Source: Acidimicrobiales bacterium (GTDB lineage Bacteria > Actinomycetota > Acidimicrobiia > Acidimicrobiales > Aldehydirespiratoraceae). From it: 64,000 nt of DNA. Under the pieces are notes generated by a model. The model saw only the letters and a list, made by a program, of their open reading frames with translations, did no database searches and was not told the DNA's origin. Positions 7,121 through 16,540 of this stretch are shown here, in pieces. Position 1 is the first letter of the stretch. Every line of letters starts with the position of its first letter. Location of the stretch: assembly GCA_029263195.1 (NCBI GenBank), contig JAJCXX010000048.1, positions 49,209-113,208 on the forward strand, given 5' to 3'. The position numbers and the translations under genes are program-made.

Positions 7121-8356
7121 ATGGCCGATGACATCGAGGCGCCAGACCGCGCCACGCTCAGAATGTTCTTGCACTCTGGGCTTGTCTGGCAGCTTTGCTG
7201 GTCCAGCTATTGGACGCTGTTCTTCTTGCGGGTGGTCGTCGACGTGGGACTGGATCCACTCCAGTTGCTCCTTCTGGGAACGACCAAGGAGATCACGATC
7301 CTGCTCGTCGAGATCCCGACCGGAGTGGTCGCCGACATCCGAAGCCGACGGCTGTCGGTCATTCTCAGCTTTGTCATCTGCGGAATGGCGGTTGTGGGAG
7401 CAGGTCTCGCCGACAGCTTCGGGCTGCTCGTTGCCACGCAGGCGTTGTGGGCCTTCGGCTCCACCTTTCGGAGCGGAGCCGAGACCGCCTGGTTCACCGA
7501 CGAGGTCGGCTCGCTCGCGACCGTCGACGCCGTGTTGCCCCGCCGAGGACGCTACGAGGCCGTCGGGTCGATCGTTGGGGTCGCGGCCACCGCGGTGCTC
7601 GCCGCGGCCGCGGGCCTGTCGGTCGCTTTGGTGGCTGTTGGCATCGTGCTTGTCGTGTGGGGGTTGGTGCTCAGAGTTCGGATGCCCGAAACCGGCTTCA
7701 TCCGACACGAAATCTCAGCACGTGAGCGGTTCGGTCAGTTGTTCCGCGAAGGCCTGCACGCTTCGCGGCGTCCGGGACTTCGCGTTCTGCTCGTGGTCAC
7801 GGTCGCGACCGGGTTTGCCAGCGAAGCCGTTGACCGGCTCTCGGTCGCTCGATTGGACCAGGTGGGACTACAGGAATCGATCGACCCCGCCCTCTTGGTC
7901 GGTGGCGCCACAGTCGCTCAGTCCTTGGGTGTCATCGTCCTGTTGGCCGTCTACGGGCGGCGACTGGCCGGACCTCGACTGGTGATGGCGATGCAGATGC
8001 TCAATGCGGTGACGGCGCTCGGTGTTGTGGTCCTGGCCCGAAGCGGCCTTCTTGCAGTCGCACTCGTTGGGATGGTCACGGCGGGAACCGCCCGAAGTGT
8101 CGCTCGAACGGTCACGGTGGGTTGGACCAATCACTTCACTGTCCGGGCGAACCGAGCCACCGTTCACTCCTTTGTCGGCCAAGCCCAGTCCCTGGGCGAG
8201 ATCGCAGGGGGCATCGTTCTCGGCGTAGTGGCGAGACAGATCGGTATCGGTGCAGCGCTGACGACATCGGCGATCATCTACCTGCTGGCATCGGGCTGGA
8301 CCAGTCGTGGTCGACATCGTTGGGCCTCGCCAACACAACCAAACGCGCTTCCATAG
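7121..8356 (+). CDS. MFS transporter
   Basis: 411 residues with about 12 hydrophobic segments. The loop after the second helix carries a motif A relative, PTGVVADIRSRRLSVILSF, and the acidic residues in the central loop (ETAWFTDEVG) are typical of the MFS group that includes tetracycline and macrolide efflux-like proteins. The ATG at 7121 lacks a clear ribosome site. A TTG at 7100 in the same frame has AGGA 7 bases upstream and would add seven residues. Control by the divergent AraC gene is inferred from position. The substrate is unknown. Confidence 0.85.
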   Translation: MADDIEAPDRATLRMFLHSGLVWQLCWSSYWTLFFLRVVVDVGLDPLQLLLLGTTKEITILLVEIPTGVVADIRSRRLSVILSFVICGMAVVGAGLADSFGLLVATQALWAFGSTFRSGAETAWFTDEVGSLATVDAVLPRRGRYEAVGSIVGVAATAVLAAAAGLSVALVAVGIVLVVWGLVLRVRMPETGFIRHEISARERFGQLFREGLHASRRPGLRVLLVVTVATGFASEAVDRLSVARLDQVGLQESIDPALLVGGATVAQSLGVIVLLAVYGRRLAGPRLVMAMQMLNAVTALGVVVLARSGLLAVALVGMVTAGTARSVARTVTVGWTNHFTVRANRATVHSFVGQAQSLGEIAGGIVLGVVARQIGIGAALTTSAIIYLLASGWTSRGRHRWASPTQPNALP

Positions 8357-8375
8357 CCTCAGCGCAGGCGATGGA

Positions 8376-9434
8376 TCACCACCAGTCGTCGATCGCCTCG
8401 TAGACCTCGGGGTGGTGGGCCAGCGCGTTGTGGGTCACCCCGGGGAACGTTCGCGATGTGGCCCCTGGGAAGAGCTCACCGTCCGGCGAGCATCCGGACG
8501 CACTCGGCGAGGTGACGAATGCGTCACCGATTACCCGCGCCACCGGGTGCTCGGGGTCGGCGGTGACCGAGCCTGCGATCACGAAATGATCGGCGCGGCG
8601 GAGGCGCTGTGGTCGGTGGGAAGGTGTGCGATGGAGCGCGCCGGGGACCCGCTCGAGCCAGTCCTCGTCGAGAATCGCGCCGAAGCGAAGGTCCTTGATG
8701 CCTGCACTGCGCTGGTCGAGTCCGAGCCCCACGAGCCGGGTGGCGGGCACGGGCAGAGCCCAAAGTGCCGCACTGGCCGAGTTGACCAGCGCCTCGAGCC
8801 CGGCGCCGGTGTTCGGCACCCCAATCAGCACGACCCGGCGCACCTTGCTGGTCCAGGGGCGCCCGATCGGGAGCCGTCGACCGAGCGGCCACACTCGGCG
8901 CGCGTAGTGGCAGGCCGATCGGATGACGAGCCCGCCCATGCTGTGACCAATCAGGTTGACCTCCTGCACCCGCACCGGCCACGCCGACACGAGGCGGTTG
9001 AGCAGGTGGGCGAGCTCGCGGCCATTGGTGGAGATGCGACGGCCGGTGTTGTAGCGCAGCGACAGTACGGTCACGCCGTGATCGGCGGCGAGGAGCGTGC
9101 CGTAGGTGGTCGACGGGCTGTTTGGGAATCGCCAGATCGATTCGTTCGACATCAGTCCGTGGACGAGCACACTGATCCGCGGGCCGACGTTCGAGACGGC
9201 GGCCAGGGCTTCGGGCAGGGTGTGCCGGTCGAGTGGCAGCCGCGTGTCGCCGGCCCGGATCGTCATGGGTGTGGCGAAGCGGGAGTCGCGGTCGTCGAGT
9301 GTGTCACCGAACAAGCCGTTGGCGATCGCCACGACATCATCGCGCCGACCAGGCAGGGTCGCCAGCAGTCGGACCACGGTTCCGGCACCGGACGAGCAGT
9401 CGGGACGCTCATCGGACGACTCGACCGGGGGCAC
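8376..9434 (-). CDS. Alpha/beta hydrolase, lipase/esterase-like
   Basis: 352 residues. The nucleophile elbow is VNLIGHSMGGLVIRSA (catalytic Ser in GHSMG), preceded by the oxyanion-loop segment SVLVHGLMSN. A C-terminal His in PGVTHNALAHHPEVYEAIDD is the likely third triad member. The spacing and the VRRVVLIGVPNTGAG strand resemble PGAP1/lipase-type hydrolases that act on membrane lipids or esters. No signal peptide is seen, so it is probably cytoplasmic. It is convergent with the MFS gene (20-base gap). The substrate is unknown. Confidence 0.8.
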   Translation of the reverse strand: MPPVESSDERPDCSSGAGTVVRLLATLPGRRDDVVAIANGLFGDTLDDRDSRFATPMTIRAGDTRLPLDRHTLPEALAAVSNVGPRISVLVHGLMSNESIWRFPNSPSTTYGTLLAADHGVTVLSLRYNTGRRISTNGRELAHLLNRLVSAWPVRVQEVNLIGHSMGGLVIRSACHYARRVWPLGRRLPIGRPWTSKVRRVVLIGVPNTGAGLEALVNSASAALWALPVPATRLVGLGLDQRSAGIKDLRFGAILDEDWLERVPGALHRTPSHRPQRLRRADHFVIAGSVTADPEHPVARVIGDAFVTSPSASGCSPDGELFPGATSRTFPGVTHNALAHHPEVYEAIDDWW

Positions 9435-9629
9435 GAGCGGGATCGTATCCGACCCCGGTATCGGCCCAACGGCGGAGTATCGGAATCAGGGTCGGTTTCT
9501 GTCCGGCCAGAGCCCGATCTCCGATCACTGGATCAGTCTCCCACGAGCGTGGTGCGCTCCATGGACCCGGCCTTGGGAGATGGTTCCATGCCGCGTCAAG
9601 ATGATCCCTGAGACATCGAGGAGGGCGAC

Positions 9630-10337
9630 ATGGCGGTCGGACAGGACTCGGACGACAAGCGGCTCGGACATCGCACAGCTCGCTCTCCCGGTGTCGGCGT
9701 GCTGGCTGCGCTCGAGGGGGCCGCGCTCATCGTGTGGCACCTGGTCGCCACCCCGTTCATCGGGCGGAGGCGGCTGCGGTGGGGCACAGTGGGAGCAGAG
9801 GCAACTGATTCGCTTCCGGGCGACGAGTTCGTACCAGAACCCAAGTGGTCGTACACCCTGGGAATCGCCGTCGATGCATCACCGGAGGATGTATGGCCCT
9901 GGATCGCCCAACTCGGGCAGGGCCGCGGCAGTTTCTACACCTATCAGACGCTTGAGAACCTGTTCGGTTGCAGGATCACCAACACAACAGGAATTCGCCT
10001 CGACTACCAGCATCCGGCGGTTGGCGACGACATCTACCTGCATCCGACCGCACCGCCGATGCGAATAGAGATCGTCGACCCTCCCAACGCCCTAGTGCTT
10101 TTCGGGTCACCCGCCGGTATCGGTACCGAGGAGAGCTGGGGATTGTCAACCTGGCAGTTTGCCGTCAACCCCGGCCAGGATGGCGGCACCCGGCTACTGA
10201 CCAGAGGCCGCTATGACTACACCCCGGACTGGAAGAGCCGCCTCGCGTTTGGACGCTTCCCGATCGAGGTGATCACTTTCGTCATGAGCCGCAAGATGAT
10301 GCTCGAGATCAAGAGACTGGCAGAGCGCGACGTCTAG
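9630..10337 (+). CDS. SRPBCC (START-like) domain protein
   Basis: 235 residues from an ATG with GAGGAGG upstream. After an N-terminal hydrophobic patch (VGVLAALEGAALIVWHLVAT) comes the polyketide-cyclase/SRPBCC pattern: a strand YTLGIAVDASPEDVWPWIAQ, the loop GQGRGSFYTYQTLENLFG, and a final long helix after FGRFPIEVITFVMSRKMML. Such proteins bind lipophilic ligands in a deep cavity; no enzymatic residue can be named. The N-terminal patch suggests membrane association. The 3' end is followed by a broken membrane gene, possibly from the same transcript. Confidence 0.75.
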   Translation: MAVGQDSDDKRLGHRTARSPGVGVLAALEGAALIVWHLVATPFIGRRRLRWGTVGAEATDSLPGDEFVPEPKWSYTLGIAVDASPEDVWPWIAQLGQGRGSFYTYQTLENLFGCRITNTTGIRLDYQHPAVGDDIYLHPTAPPMRIEIVDPPNALVLFGSPAGIGTEESWGLSTWQFAVNPGQDGGTRLLTRGRYDYTPDWKSRLAFGRFPIEVITFVMSRKMMLEIKRLAERDV

Positions 10338-10380
10338 CCACGATCTCGGGCAACACGGCGAAGAAAGAAGACTGACATGG

Positions 10381-10709
10381 ATGTCACAGCAACAACGTGG
10401 ATCGTGGCGATCGGCGGATCCGGCGGCGTTCTTCGCGTTCAATCAAGGCCTCGCGTGGGCCGATCCATTCTTCTGGGCACCGCTGCAATTCGCGGGCGGC
10501 ATCGGCATGCTGCTCGGTCATAGCTGGGGTTTCTGCTTGCTCTGATGGCCTCGGTGCCGTTCTGGTACAGCGCGATTTTGATCTTCGTCTGGGACCGCGA
10601 CATGGGTGTTCGGCGCAACACCGTCCATTACTGGATAGTCATATTGGGCATGTTCCCCGCCTACGGCATCATCGAAGGCATCCACTGCTTCACCACACTC
10701 CTCGAATAG
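10381..10709 (+). pseudogene. Small membrane protein gene split by a frameshift
   Basis: Two abutting frames read as one protein. Frame A (10381-10545, 54 codons) ends AWADPFFWAPLQFAGGIGML, then LGHSWGFCLL and TGA. Frame B starts at the overlapping ATG (TGATG, 10545) and runs 54 codons: ASVPFWYSAILIFVWDRDMG, then VHYWIVILGMFPAYGIIEG and a TAG stop at 10709. The hydrophobic pattern is continuous across the junction, so a single four-helix membrane protein with a one-base frameshift is the simplest reading. The alternatives are a sequencing error, programmed shifting, or two coupled genes. The function is unknown. Confidence 0.55.
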
Positions 10710-10732
10710 CACCCCGAAGGAAGCAACACGTC

Positions 10733-10795
10733 ATGGGCATGGACCTGTGGTTGAAGGCCCGGCACCTATACCTCGACCCGGCGACCAGTTCGTAG
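10733..10795 (+). other. 20-codon ORF, possible gene remnant
   Basis: ATG at 10733 with AAGGA about 10 bases upstream, encoding MGMDLWLKARHLYLDPATSS. It lies in the 94-base gap between the broken membrane gene and queA. It could be a truncated gene start or chance; nothing recognisable. Confidence 0.15.
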
Positions 10796-10803
10796 CCGGG
10801 CAG

Positions 10804-11823
10804 TCAGCGCTGTCGTGCTGAAAGAAGCATGGCGTCGCCGAAGGAGAGGAAGCGGTAGCCCTCGTCGAGGGCCGTCTCATAGAGCTCGCGCCAACGGGGG
10901 CCGATGAACGCATCCACGAGGCACAGCAGCGTCGACCGAGGCAGGTGGAAGTTGGTGAGCAGGACGTCGACGATCTGCCACTCGTAGGGCCGGCGAATGA
11001 ACAGGCTGCTGCGACCCTCGAGTTCTCCTGTCGTGGCCCATGTCTCGAGGGCCCGTACTGAGGTGGTGCCGACCGCGACCACCCGGTCGGCCGATCTGAT
11101 CACCTCGGCTGCGGCTTCGGGAACCAGGTATCGCTCCGTGTGGATCACATGGTCGTCGAGCCGGTCGACCTGCACCGGCCTGAACGTGTCGAGCCCCACC
11201 GCCAACTCCACTGTCACCACCTGAATACCAGCAGTCTTCAACCGGTCGAGCACGTCGTTCGTGAGATGTAGCCCGGCGGTGGGCGCGGCGGCCGACAACG
11301 GACGATCAGCGAACACGGTCTGGTAGCGCTCGGGGTCATCGAGCGTGGCCTGGATGTAGGGAGGCAAAGGGGCGCTGCCAACCTCAGCCAACACTTCGAG
11401 CAGGGAACGATCACCAGGGTCGAGTTCGACGATGCGGCGGCCCTCACCGAGGTCGTCGTCGATGACCACATCAAGTCCGAGGGTCCGGACCTCGGTGCCT
11501 GGAGGCAGCTTCCGCGAGGGCCGAACCAAAGCCTCCCACCTGCGATCCTCAAGCTCCTCCAACAGGAGCACCTCGACGGCACCTCCGGTCGAACGCTTGA
11601 GCCTCAATCGTGCCGGCAGAACGCGGGTGTCGTTGACAACCACGACGTCGCCCGGCTGGAGCAGATCGGGAAGATCCGCCACCGTGTGATTCCGAACCGA
11701 GTCGCCACGATCGACCAACAGCCTCGCTGAATCGCGTTGGTCGAGCGGATGCTGGGCGATCGACTCAGTAGGAAGCTCGTAGTCGATGTCGTCAGGGCTC
11801 TGAGGTGGCGACGTTTCCGGCAT
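10804..11823 (-). CDS. queA: S-adenosylmethionine:tRNA ribosyltransferase-isomerase
   Basis: 339 residues. QueA transfers and isomerises the ribosyl group of SAM onto 7-aminomethyl-7-deazaguanine in tRNA, making epoxyqueuosine. The N-terminus DIDYELPTESIAQHPLDQRD is the family signature, followed by GDVVVVNDTRVLPARL, PLPPYIQATLDDPERYQTVF (central conserved region) and TNFHLPRSTLLCLVDAFIG near the C-terminus. The length is usual. It lies 51 bases downstream of ruvB on the same strand, a neighbourhood common in many bacteria (ruvB-queA), so it is probably cotranscribed with the ruv genes. Confidence 0.96.
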   Translation of the reverse strand: MPETSPPQSPDDIDYELPTESIAQHPLDQRDSARLLVDRGDSVRNHTVADLPDLLQPGDVVVVNDTRVLPARLRLKRSTGGAVEVLLLEELEDRRWEALVRPSRKLPPGTEVRTLGLDVVIDDDLGEGRRIVELDPGDRSLLEVLAEVGSAPLPPYIQATLDDPERYQTVFADRPLSAAAPTAGLHLTNDVLDRLKTAGIQVVTVELAVGLDTFRPVQVDRLDDHVIHTERYLVPEAAAEVIRSADRVVAVGTTSVRALETWATTGELEGRSSLFIRRPYEWQIVDVLLTNFHLPRSTLLCLVDAFIGPRWRELYETALDEGYRFLSFGDAMLLSARQR

Positions 11824-11874
11824 GGCCCCGTGAGGCTACGTGCCACACGAAGGCACCCGGCTAGTCGGTGAGAC

Positions 11875-12909
11875 TCAGCCGAATAGACCGTTTTGAGAAC
11901 CGGCGACCGAGGGGGCCGGCGGAGTGAGACCCAGGTGTTCGTAGGCCGATGGGGTGGCCACTCTTCCGCGCGGTGTGCGCATGAGCATCCCCTGCTGGAT
12001 CAGGTATGGCTCATAGACATCCTCGACGGTCTCGGTGGGTTCGCTCACGCTGATGGCGAGAGTCGACAATCCGACCGGCCCACCCCCGAATCGACCGCAG
12101 ATCGCTTCGAGTACCGCCCGCGAAGCCTTGTCGAGGCCCCGCTCGTCGACTCCGAAGAACAACAGGCCATCGGCCGCCACCTCGGCATCGATGCTGGAAT
12201 CGCGTTCGACCTCGGCAAAATCGCGCACCTGCCGTAACAGTCGATTGGCGATGCGCGGTGTGCCTCGGGCTCGTCGGGCGATCTCCCACGCTCCATCGGT
12301 GCTGATCTCGACTCCGAGAATCTTGGCGGCCCGCAACACAATCGACTGCAGATCGTCGACCTCGTAGTAGTCGAGCCTGGCCACCAGTCCAAAGCGATCG
12401 CGTAGCGGACCGGTGATCAACCCGGTGCGGGTGGTGGCCCCGACAAGAGTGAAGCTGGAGAGTTCGAGGGGAATCGAACGGGCAGCCGGACCCTTCCCCA
12501 GCACGATGTCGATTCTGAAATCCTCCATCGCCGGGTAGAGCACCTCCTCGACCGCTCGCGGCAGGCGATGGATCTCGTCGATGAACAGAACGTCGCCTTC
12601 CTCGATCTTGGAGAGGATCGAGGCCAGATCTCCGGCGCGTTCCAGGGCCGGTCCGGACGTGACCTGAATGTGGGCGCCCATTTCGGCGGCCACGATGTTG
12701 GCGAGGGTGGTCTTGCCAAGCCCGGGCGGCCCGGCGAACAGCATGTGGTCGGTGGGTTCCCGGCGGTTGCGGGCGGCACCGAGCAACACCCCGAGGTGAC
12801 CCTTCAGCTCAGACTGGCCGACGAATTCGCTCAGTGTGCGAGGCCGCAGACCGGGCACATCGACCTCGTCGATCGGCTCCTCGCTGGGCGACAGAATCTC
12901 TTCACGCAT
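11875..12909 (-). CDS. ruvB: Holliday junction branch migration helicase RuvB
   Basis: 344 residues. Hexameric AAA+ motor that drives branch migration of Holliday junctions with RuvA. Walker A is [19 protein letters not shown], Walker B is [17 protein letters not shown], and sensor 1 and the arginine-finger region are in [20 protein letters not shown]. The C-terminal winged-helix domain ends [20 protein letters not shown]. The start ATG lies two bases after the ruvA stop. Standard length; no missing residue noticed. Confidence 0.98.
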   Translation of the reverse strand: MREEILSPSEEPIDEVDVPGLRPRTLSEFVGQSELKGHLGVLLGAARNRREPTDHMLFAGPPGLGKTTLANIVAAEMGAHIQVTSGPALERAGDLASILSKIEEGDVLFIDEIHRLPRAVEEVLYPAMEDFRIDIVLGKGPAARSIPLELSSFTLVGATTRTGLITGPLRDRFGLVARLDYYEVDDLQSIVLRAAKILGVEISTDGAWEIARRARGTPRIANRLLRQVRDFAEVERDSSIDAEVAADGLLFFGVDERGLDKASRAVLEAICGRFGGGPVGLSTLAISVSEPTETVEDVYEPYLIQQGMLMRTPRGRVATPSAYEHLGLTPPAPSVAGSQNGLFG

Positions 12910-12911
12910 GA

Positions 12912-13520
12912 TCAGTGAACTCCCGACGCCAGACGACGAAGGGCGTCTTTCAGCAATTCGCTCACGTCGCCCTCGGACGGGAGATCAACCAGCACGGCAT
13001 GGATTTCGTCGGGGGCGTAGCCGAGTCCCTCGAGAGCGCTTCTCAAATCGGTGCGGGCGCTGGCGGCGACCACCGCCTCACCATCGTCGGTGAGCACCAC
13101 CACAGGCGTATCGGGGAGATCGAGGCGGGACTTCAGCTCCATCACCAGTCGGGCCGCGGTCTTCTTGCCGACCCCGGGCACCAGACAGAGCGCCGCGATG
13201 TCGTCGTCGGCCACGGCACGCCTCAGAGCGTCGGGTCCGTGGACCGACAGGATCGCCAGACCGAGGGATGGACCGACGCCATGGGCCGAGATCAGGCTTT
13301 CGAAAATCCGGCGTTCGTCGATGGTGGCGAATCCGTAGAGAGTCTGACTGTCTTCGCGAACCGAGAGGTGAGTATGGATGAACACCTCCTGATCGGGCTC
13401 GCCGAGACTCACCGAGGTGGATGGCGTGACCGACACGCGGTAGCCGACCCCTCCGACTTCTATCAGCAGCTCGCCATCATGGCCACGGTCGAGAAGGCGA
13501 CCCCTGAGAGATCCGATCAC
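12912..13520 (-). CDS. ruvA: Holliday junction DNA-binding protein RuvA
   Basis: 202 residues from a GTG start at 13520 that overlaps the ruvC stop by four bases (GTGA). RuvA tetramers hold the four-way junction open and load RuvB. Domain I starts [20 protein letters not shown], followed by [15 protein letters not shown]. The paired helix-hairpin-helix motifs are visible as [14 protein letters not shown] and [20 protein letters not shown]. The C-terminal domain III ([20 protein letters not shown]) binds RuvB. Longer upstream readings are not supported. Confidence 0.97.
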   Translation of the reverse strand: MIGSLRGRLLDRGHDGELLIEVGGVGYRVSVTPSTSVSLGEPDQEVFIHTHLSVREDSQTLYGFATIDERRIFESLISAHGVGPSLGLAILSVHGPDALRRAVADDDIAALCLVPGVGKKTAARLVMELKSRLDLPDTPVVVLTDDGEAVVAASARTDLRSALEGLGYAPDEIHAVLVDLPSEGDVSELLKDALRRLASGVH

Positions 13521-14035
13521 CTGACACCTCCACTGATCCCGGCCGAGGGATGAACCCGCGAGGAGCCGGACCGCTGCTGAGCCAGATGACAAAGAGCAAT
13601 GGCAACCGCATCGGCGGTATCGGCGGGACGCAACGGCTCGCTCAAACCGAGCAAGGTCTGCACCATCTGACCCACCTGTTGCTTGTCGGCCCCGCCCCAA
13701 CCGGCGACGGATTGTTTGATCTCGTTGGGTGAGTACTCGGCGACATCGCATCCGGCGGCGGCCGCCTCGGCCATCACAATCCCACTGACCATCCCGACGG
13801 TCATGGCGGTGCTGACGTTGTGCTGAAAGAACACCCTCTCGATCGCCACCACCTCGGGACGCAACTCGACGATCAGCTCTCTCACCTCACGCTGAAGTTC
13901 GGCGAGCCGTTGGGGCCGCTCGATCGCCGGGTCGGTGCGGATCACACCGGCGGACACAGCACGCGGCCGACGACCACTTTCGACGCATCCGTAGCCGCAG
14001 CGCGACAAGCCGGGATCAATACCTAGAACGAACAC
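13517..14035 (-). CDS. ruvC: Crossover junction endodeoxyribonuclease RuvC
   Basis: 172 residues. Resolves Holliday junctions by symmetric cleavage. The acidic catalytic residues are recognisable: Asp in VLGIDPGLSRCGYGCVE, Glu in VAIERVFFQHNVSTAM, and the C-terminal Asp pair in RPADTADAVAIALCHL. The GTG at 14035 is chosen because it places the start three residues before the first catalytic strand. Its only nearby GGAGG lies about 17 bases away, so translation signals are weak. It heads the ruvC-ruvA-ruvB-queA run and is divergent from the YdcF-like gene (86-base gap). Confidence 0.96.
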   Translation of the reverse strand: MFVLGIDPGLSRCGYGCVESGRRPRAVSAGVIRTDPAIERPQRLAELQREVRELIVELRPEVVAIERVFFQHNVSTAMTVGMVSGIVMAEAAAAGCDVAEYSPNEIKQSVAGWGGADKQQVGQMVQTLLGLSEPLRPADTADAVAIALCHLAQQRSGSSRVHPSAGISGGVR

Positions 14036-14121
14036 ATGTACGACTGTAGTACCGACCTCCGTCAACGCGGCGGACGCCGAGCTGTCCTCTCTGTGCGTCG
14101 CCCACGTGGCAGTGTGGCGGG

Positions 14122-14673
14122 ATGTCGCCGAAGCGAAAGATCCTGTTGGGAGCGTTCGGCGCATCGGCGGTCGTGTTCGTCGTCCTGTCGCTCAAGCTCT
14201 TTCGCTATCCGTCGACCCACGTACCCGACCACGCCGACGCGGTGGTCATGCTCGCCGGAGGGGGCGACCGGGTCGACAGGGCCGTCGAGTTGGGTGTCGA
14301 TCAGGGCGTGGCCGACACCGTGGTGTTCTCCGCGGTATGGATCGCCGACGGCGGATTCTGGGCCGCCCGACCGTGCAATGTGTCGGGTCGGGAACGCATG
14401 GGCGACATCACGGCGATCTGCTTCGAGCCCGACCCGGGCACGACCAGAGGCGAGGTTCGCGAGATCGCAAGAATGGCGAGGGACAACGACTGGAAGTCGA
14501 TCGTGGTTGTGGCCTCAACCGATCAGATCACCCGAGCCCGACTTTTGCTCAGCCGATGCTGGGACGGCGAGGCCCACTTCGTCGGCGTCGACCACAATCA
14601 ACCGTTCATCGTTCGGGCCGTCTACGAATGGGGGGCGCTCGCCAAGGCACTCACCACCAACCGGAGCTGCTAG
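14122..14673 (+). CDS. YdcF/DUF218-like membrane-anchored protein
   Basis: 183 residues. An N-terminal anchor (KILLGAFGASAVVFVVLSLK) is followed by the DUF218 core: ADAVVMLAGGGDRVDRAVEL, then the GVADTVVFSAVW strand and SIVVVASTDQITRARLLLSR. Members of this family (SanA, YdcF, ElyC) act on envelope glycans or lipid carriers, though their chemistry is poorly defined. The core faces outside by the positive-inside rule. It is followed 38 bases later by the ABC ATPase gene on the same strand. Confidence 0.75.
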   Translation: MSPKRKILLGAFGASAVVFVVLSLKLFRYPSTHVPDHADAVVMLAGGGDRVDRAVELGVDQGVADTVVFSAVWIADGGFWAARPCNVSGRERMGDITAICFEPDPGTTRGEVREIARMARDNDWKSIVVVASTDQITRARLLLSRCWDGEAHFVGVDHNQPFIVRAVYEWGALAKALTTNRSC

Positions 14674-14711
14674 TTCCTCCAGCCGCAGCCAGTTTTGCCG
14701 ATGATCACCTC

Positions 14712-15695
14712 GTGACCTCCAATCTTTCACTGCCCGCCGCCGTGTCGCTCCGAGCCGTCGGAAAGTCCTTCGGGGACACTCCGGCCCTGCGCGACCTCGA
14801 CCTGAATGCCCCCGCCGGGAAGATCACCGTGCTGCTTGGACCGAACGGGGCCGGGAAGACGACCGCCGTGCGGGTGATGACCGGGGCGATGTCCCTCGAT
14901 CAGGGATCGGTCAGGACTCTCGGACACGACCCTGAGCGTCATGGAGAGTCGATTCGGTCGGCCTGTGGCGTCGTCTCGGCCAAGCCCGCTCTCTACGACC
15001 GTCTGAGCGGCACCGACAACCTTGAGTACTCGGCCCGCCTTCACGGACTGACTGGTTCGGCGATGAGCACGAGCATCGCCATGGCCGCCGGCCGTTTCGG
15101 AATCGACCACGCCCTCCACAGTCAGGTCGGTGGCTACTCCACCGGCATGAAGACGAGATTGGCGCTGGCTCGGTCGGTCCTGCACGATCCGCGGCTCCTT
15201 CTCTTCGACGAGCCGACATCAGGACTCGATCCGGAGTCGGCCCAGGCGGTTCTGGCGCTCATTCGGGAGATGACCGACGAAGGCCGCACCGTTGTCATGT
15301 GTACCCATCACCTGGTCGAGGCCGAAGGGCTCGCCGACCACGTCGTCGTTCTCGACGACGGCACCGACCTTGTGGCGGGGGACCCAGCATCGCTGGTGCG
15401 TGAGTATTGGCCCGACGATCTGGTCGACCTCTCGATCGTCTCCACACCGTCCCCACTCGCTGACCTCAGCTTCATAAGTGGAGTGCGCAACGTGCATCCG
15501 ACCGCTGAGGGAGCACAAGTCGTCGTCGATGACCACTCAGTGATCCCCGACATCGTCGAAGCATTGGTCAAAGCCGGCGCGCGGATCGGCCGCGTCACTC
15601 CTCGCGAGCCGACCCTCGAGGAGCTGTACTTCGCGGTGCGCCGAACCGCACGCGATCTCGGAGAGGGCCGCATGTCGGTGGAGGTGTCACGGTGA
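14712..15695 (+). CDS. ABC transporter ATP-binding protein (ABC-2 exporter type)
   Basis: 327 residues from the GTG at 14712. Walker A is LLGPNGAGKTTAVRVMTG, the signature is YSTGMKTRLALARSVLHDPR (variant of LSGGMKQR), Walker B is LLLFDEPTSGLDPESAQAVL, and the H-loop is VVMCTHHLVEAEGLADHVVV. The C-terminal extension of about 100 residues (from DLVDLSIVSTPSPLADL) is typical of CcmA/NatA-like exporter ATPases. It overlaps the downstream permease by four bases (GTGA), so the two are certainly cotranslated. The cargo is unknown; drug, lipid or sodium export are the usual roles. Confidence 0.9.
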   Translation: MTSNLSLPAAVSLRAVGKSFGDTPALRDLDLNAPAGKITVLLGPNGAGKTTAVRVMTGAMSLDQGSVRTLGHDPERHGESIRSACGVVSAKPALYDRLSGTDNLEYSARLHGLTGSAMSTSIAMAAGRFGIDHALHSQVGGYSTGMKTRLALARSVLHDPRLLLFDEPTSGLDPESAQAVLALIREMTDEGRTVVMCTHHLVEAEGLADHVVVLDDGTDLVAGDPASLVREYWPDDLVDLSIVSTPSPLADLSFISGVRNVHPTAEGAQVVVDDHSVIPDIVEALVKAGARIGRVTPREPTLEELYFAVRRTARDLGEGRMSVEVSR

Positions 15696-16516
15696 ACTGG
15701 CAACGCACCATCACCATCGCCCGCACCGATCTCAGACAGCTGGTGCTCGCCAAGGACTTCTGGCTACCCATGACCATCCTGGGCTCGATCTTCTTCGTGA
15801 TCGTCCCCACCATCTTGTTGCTCGGGATCTCCTCACTTGGCGATGTGGGCGCGGTTCAGCAGATGTCGGAAACTCTGTCGCTTCTACCCGAGAGAGTGCA
15901 GGAGCAGATCCGAGGAGACACACCCCAGGGTCGAACCTCCTATGCCCTGGCCGTCTACCTCTTCGCGCCGATGGCCGTTGTGGTGCCACTCACGATCTCA
16001 ACTGCCGTCGGCGCAGCAACTCTGGTCGGCGAGCGCGAACGAGGCACCGGAGAGTTCCTGGCCCACTCCCCCGCTTCGACCCGAGAGATCTACCTGGGCA
16101 AGCTTCTCGCCAGCCTGGCGCCGGGCTACGTCACCACCATGGTCGGCTTCGGCGCTTACTCCCTGATTGTGAACCTGATCGTCGGTCCCCAGGTGGGCGG
16201 CTGGTTCTTCCCCACCGCTCAATGGTGGCTGTTGATGTTGTGGGTCCTGCCGGGCTTCCTTTTGATCGGACTCTCTCTGGTGTTGCGCATGTCGGGCAAG
16301 GTCCGCTCGACCGCCGCCGCCCAGCAAGCATCCGGGCTGATCACGTTGCCTCTGATTGCAATCGCCTACGCCCAAGCGTCGGGCGCTCTATACGGCTCGG
16401 CCAAGACCACGATCTTGATCGGCGCTGCGACCTGGGCCATCGGGCTCTACTCGACCGCCCGCGGCATGGGATCGGTGAAGCGTCAACGCCTGTTGGGCGT
16501 AGCCGACGGCATCTAG
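15692..16516 (+). CDS. ABC-2 type transporter permease
   Basis: 274 residues starting at a GTG coupled to the ATPase stop. Six hydrophobic segments are visible, starting WLPMTILGSIFFVIVPTILL, then FAPMAVVVPLTISTAVGAAT, with the conserved cytoplasmic stretch VGERERGTGEFLAHSPASTR, EIYLGKLLASLAPGY that marks ABC-2 permeases. It is the membrane partner of the preceding ATPase. The 3' end is convergent with yebC, 24 bases away. Confidence 0.88.
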   Translation: MNWQRTITIARTDLRQLVLAKDFWLPMTILGSIFFVIVPTILLLGISSLGDVGAVQQMSETLSLLPERVQEQIRGDTPQGRTSYALAVYLFAPMAVVVPLTISTAVGAATLVGERERGTGEFLAHSPASTREIYLGKLLASLAPGYVTTMVGFGAYSLIVNLIVGPQVGGWFFPTAQWWLLMLWVLPGFLLIGLSLVLRMSGKVRSTAAAQQASGLITLPLIAIAYAQASGALYGSAKTTILIGAATWAIGLYSTARGMGSVKRQRLLGVADGI

Positions 16517-16540
16517 GCGCTCGACAACACCGACGGCGAG

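Noticed and set aside
8307..9611. 434-codon open frame opposite the alpha/beta hydrolase
   Set aside because: The opposite strand has the GHSMGG elbow and a credible triad; this frame has only Arg/Gly-rich, low-complexity-like sequence.
13521..13751. Upstream extension of ruvA
   Set aside because: The extension is Arg/Gly-rich and out of keeping with RuvA; it overlaps ruvC in another frame. The GTG at 13520 gives the normal length.
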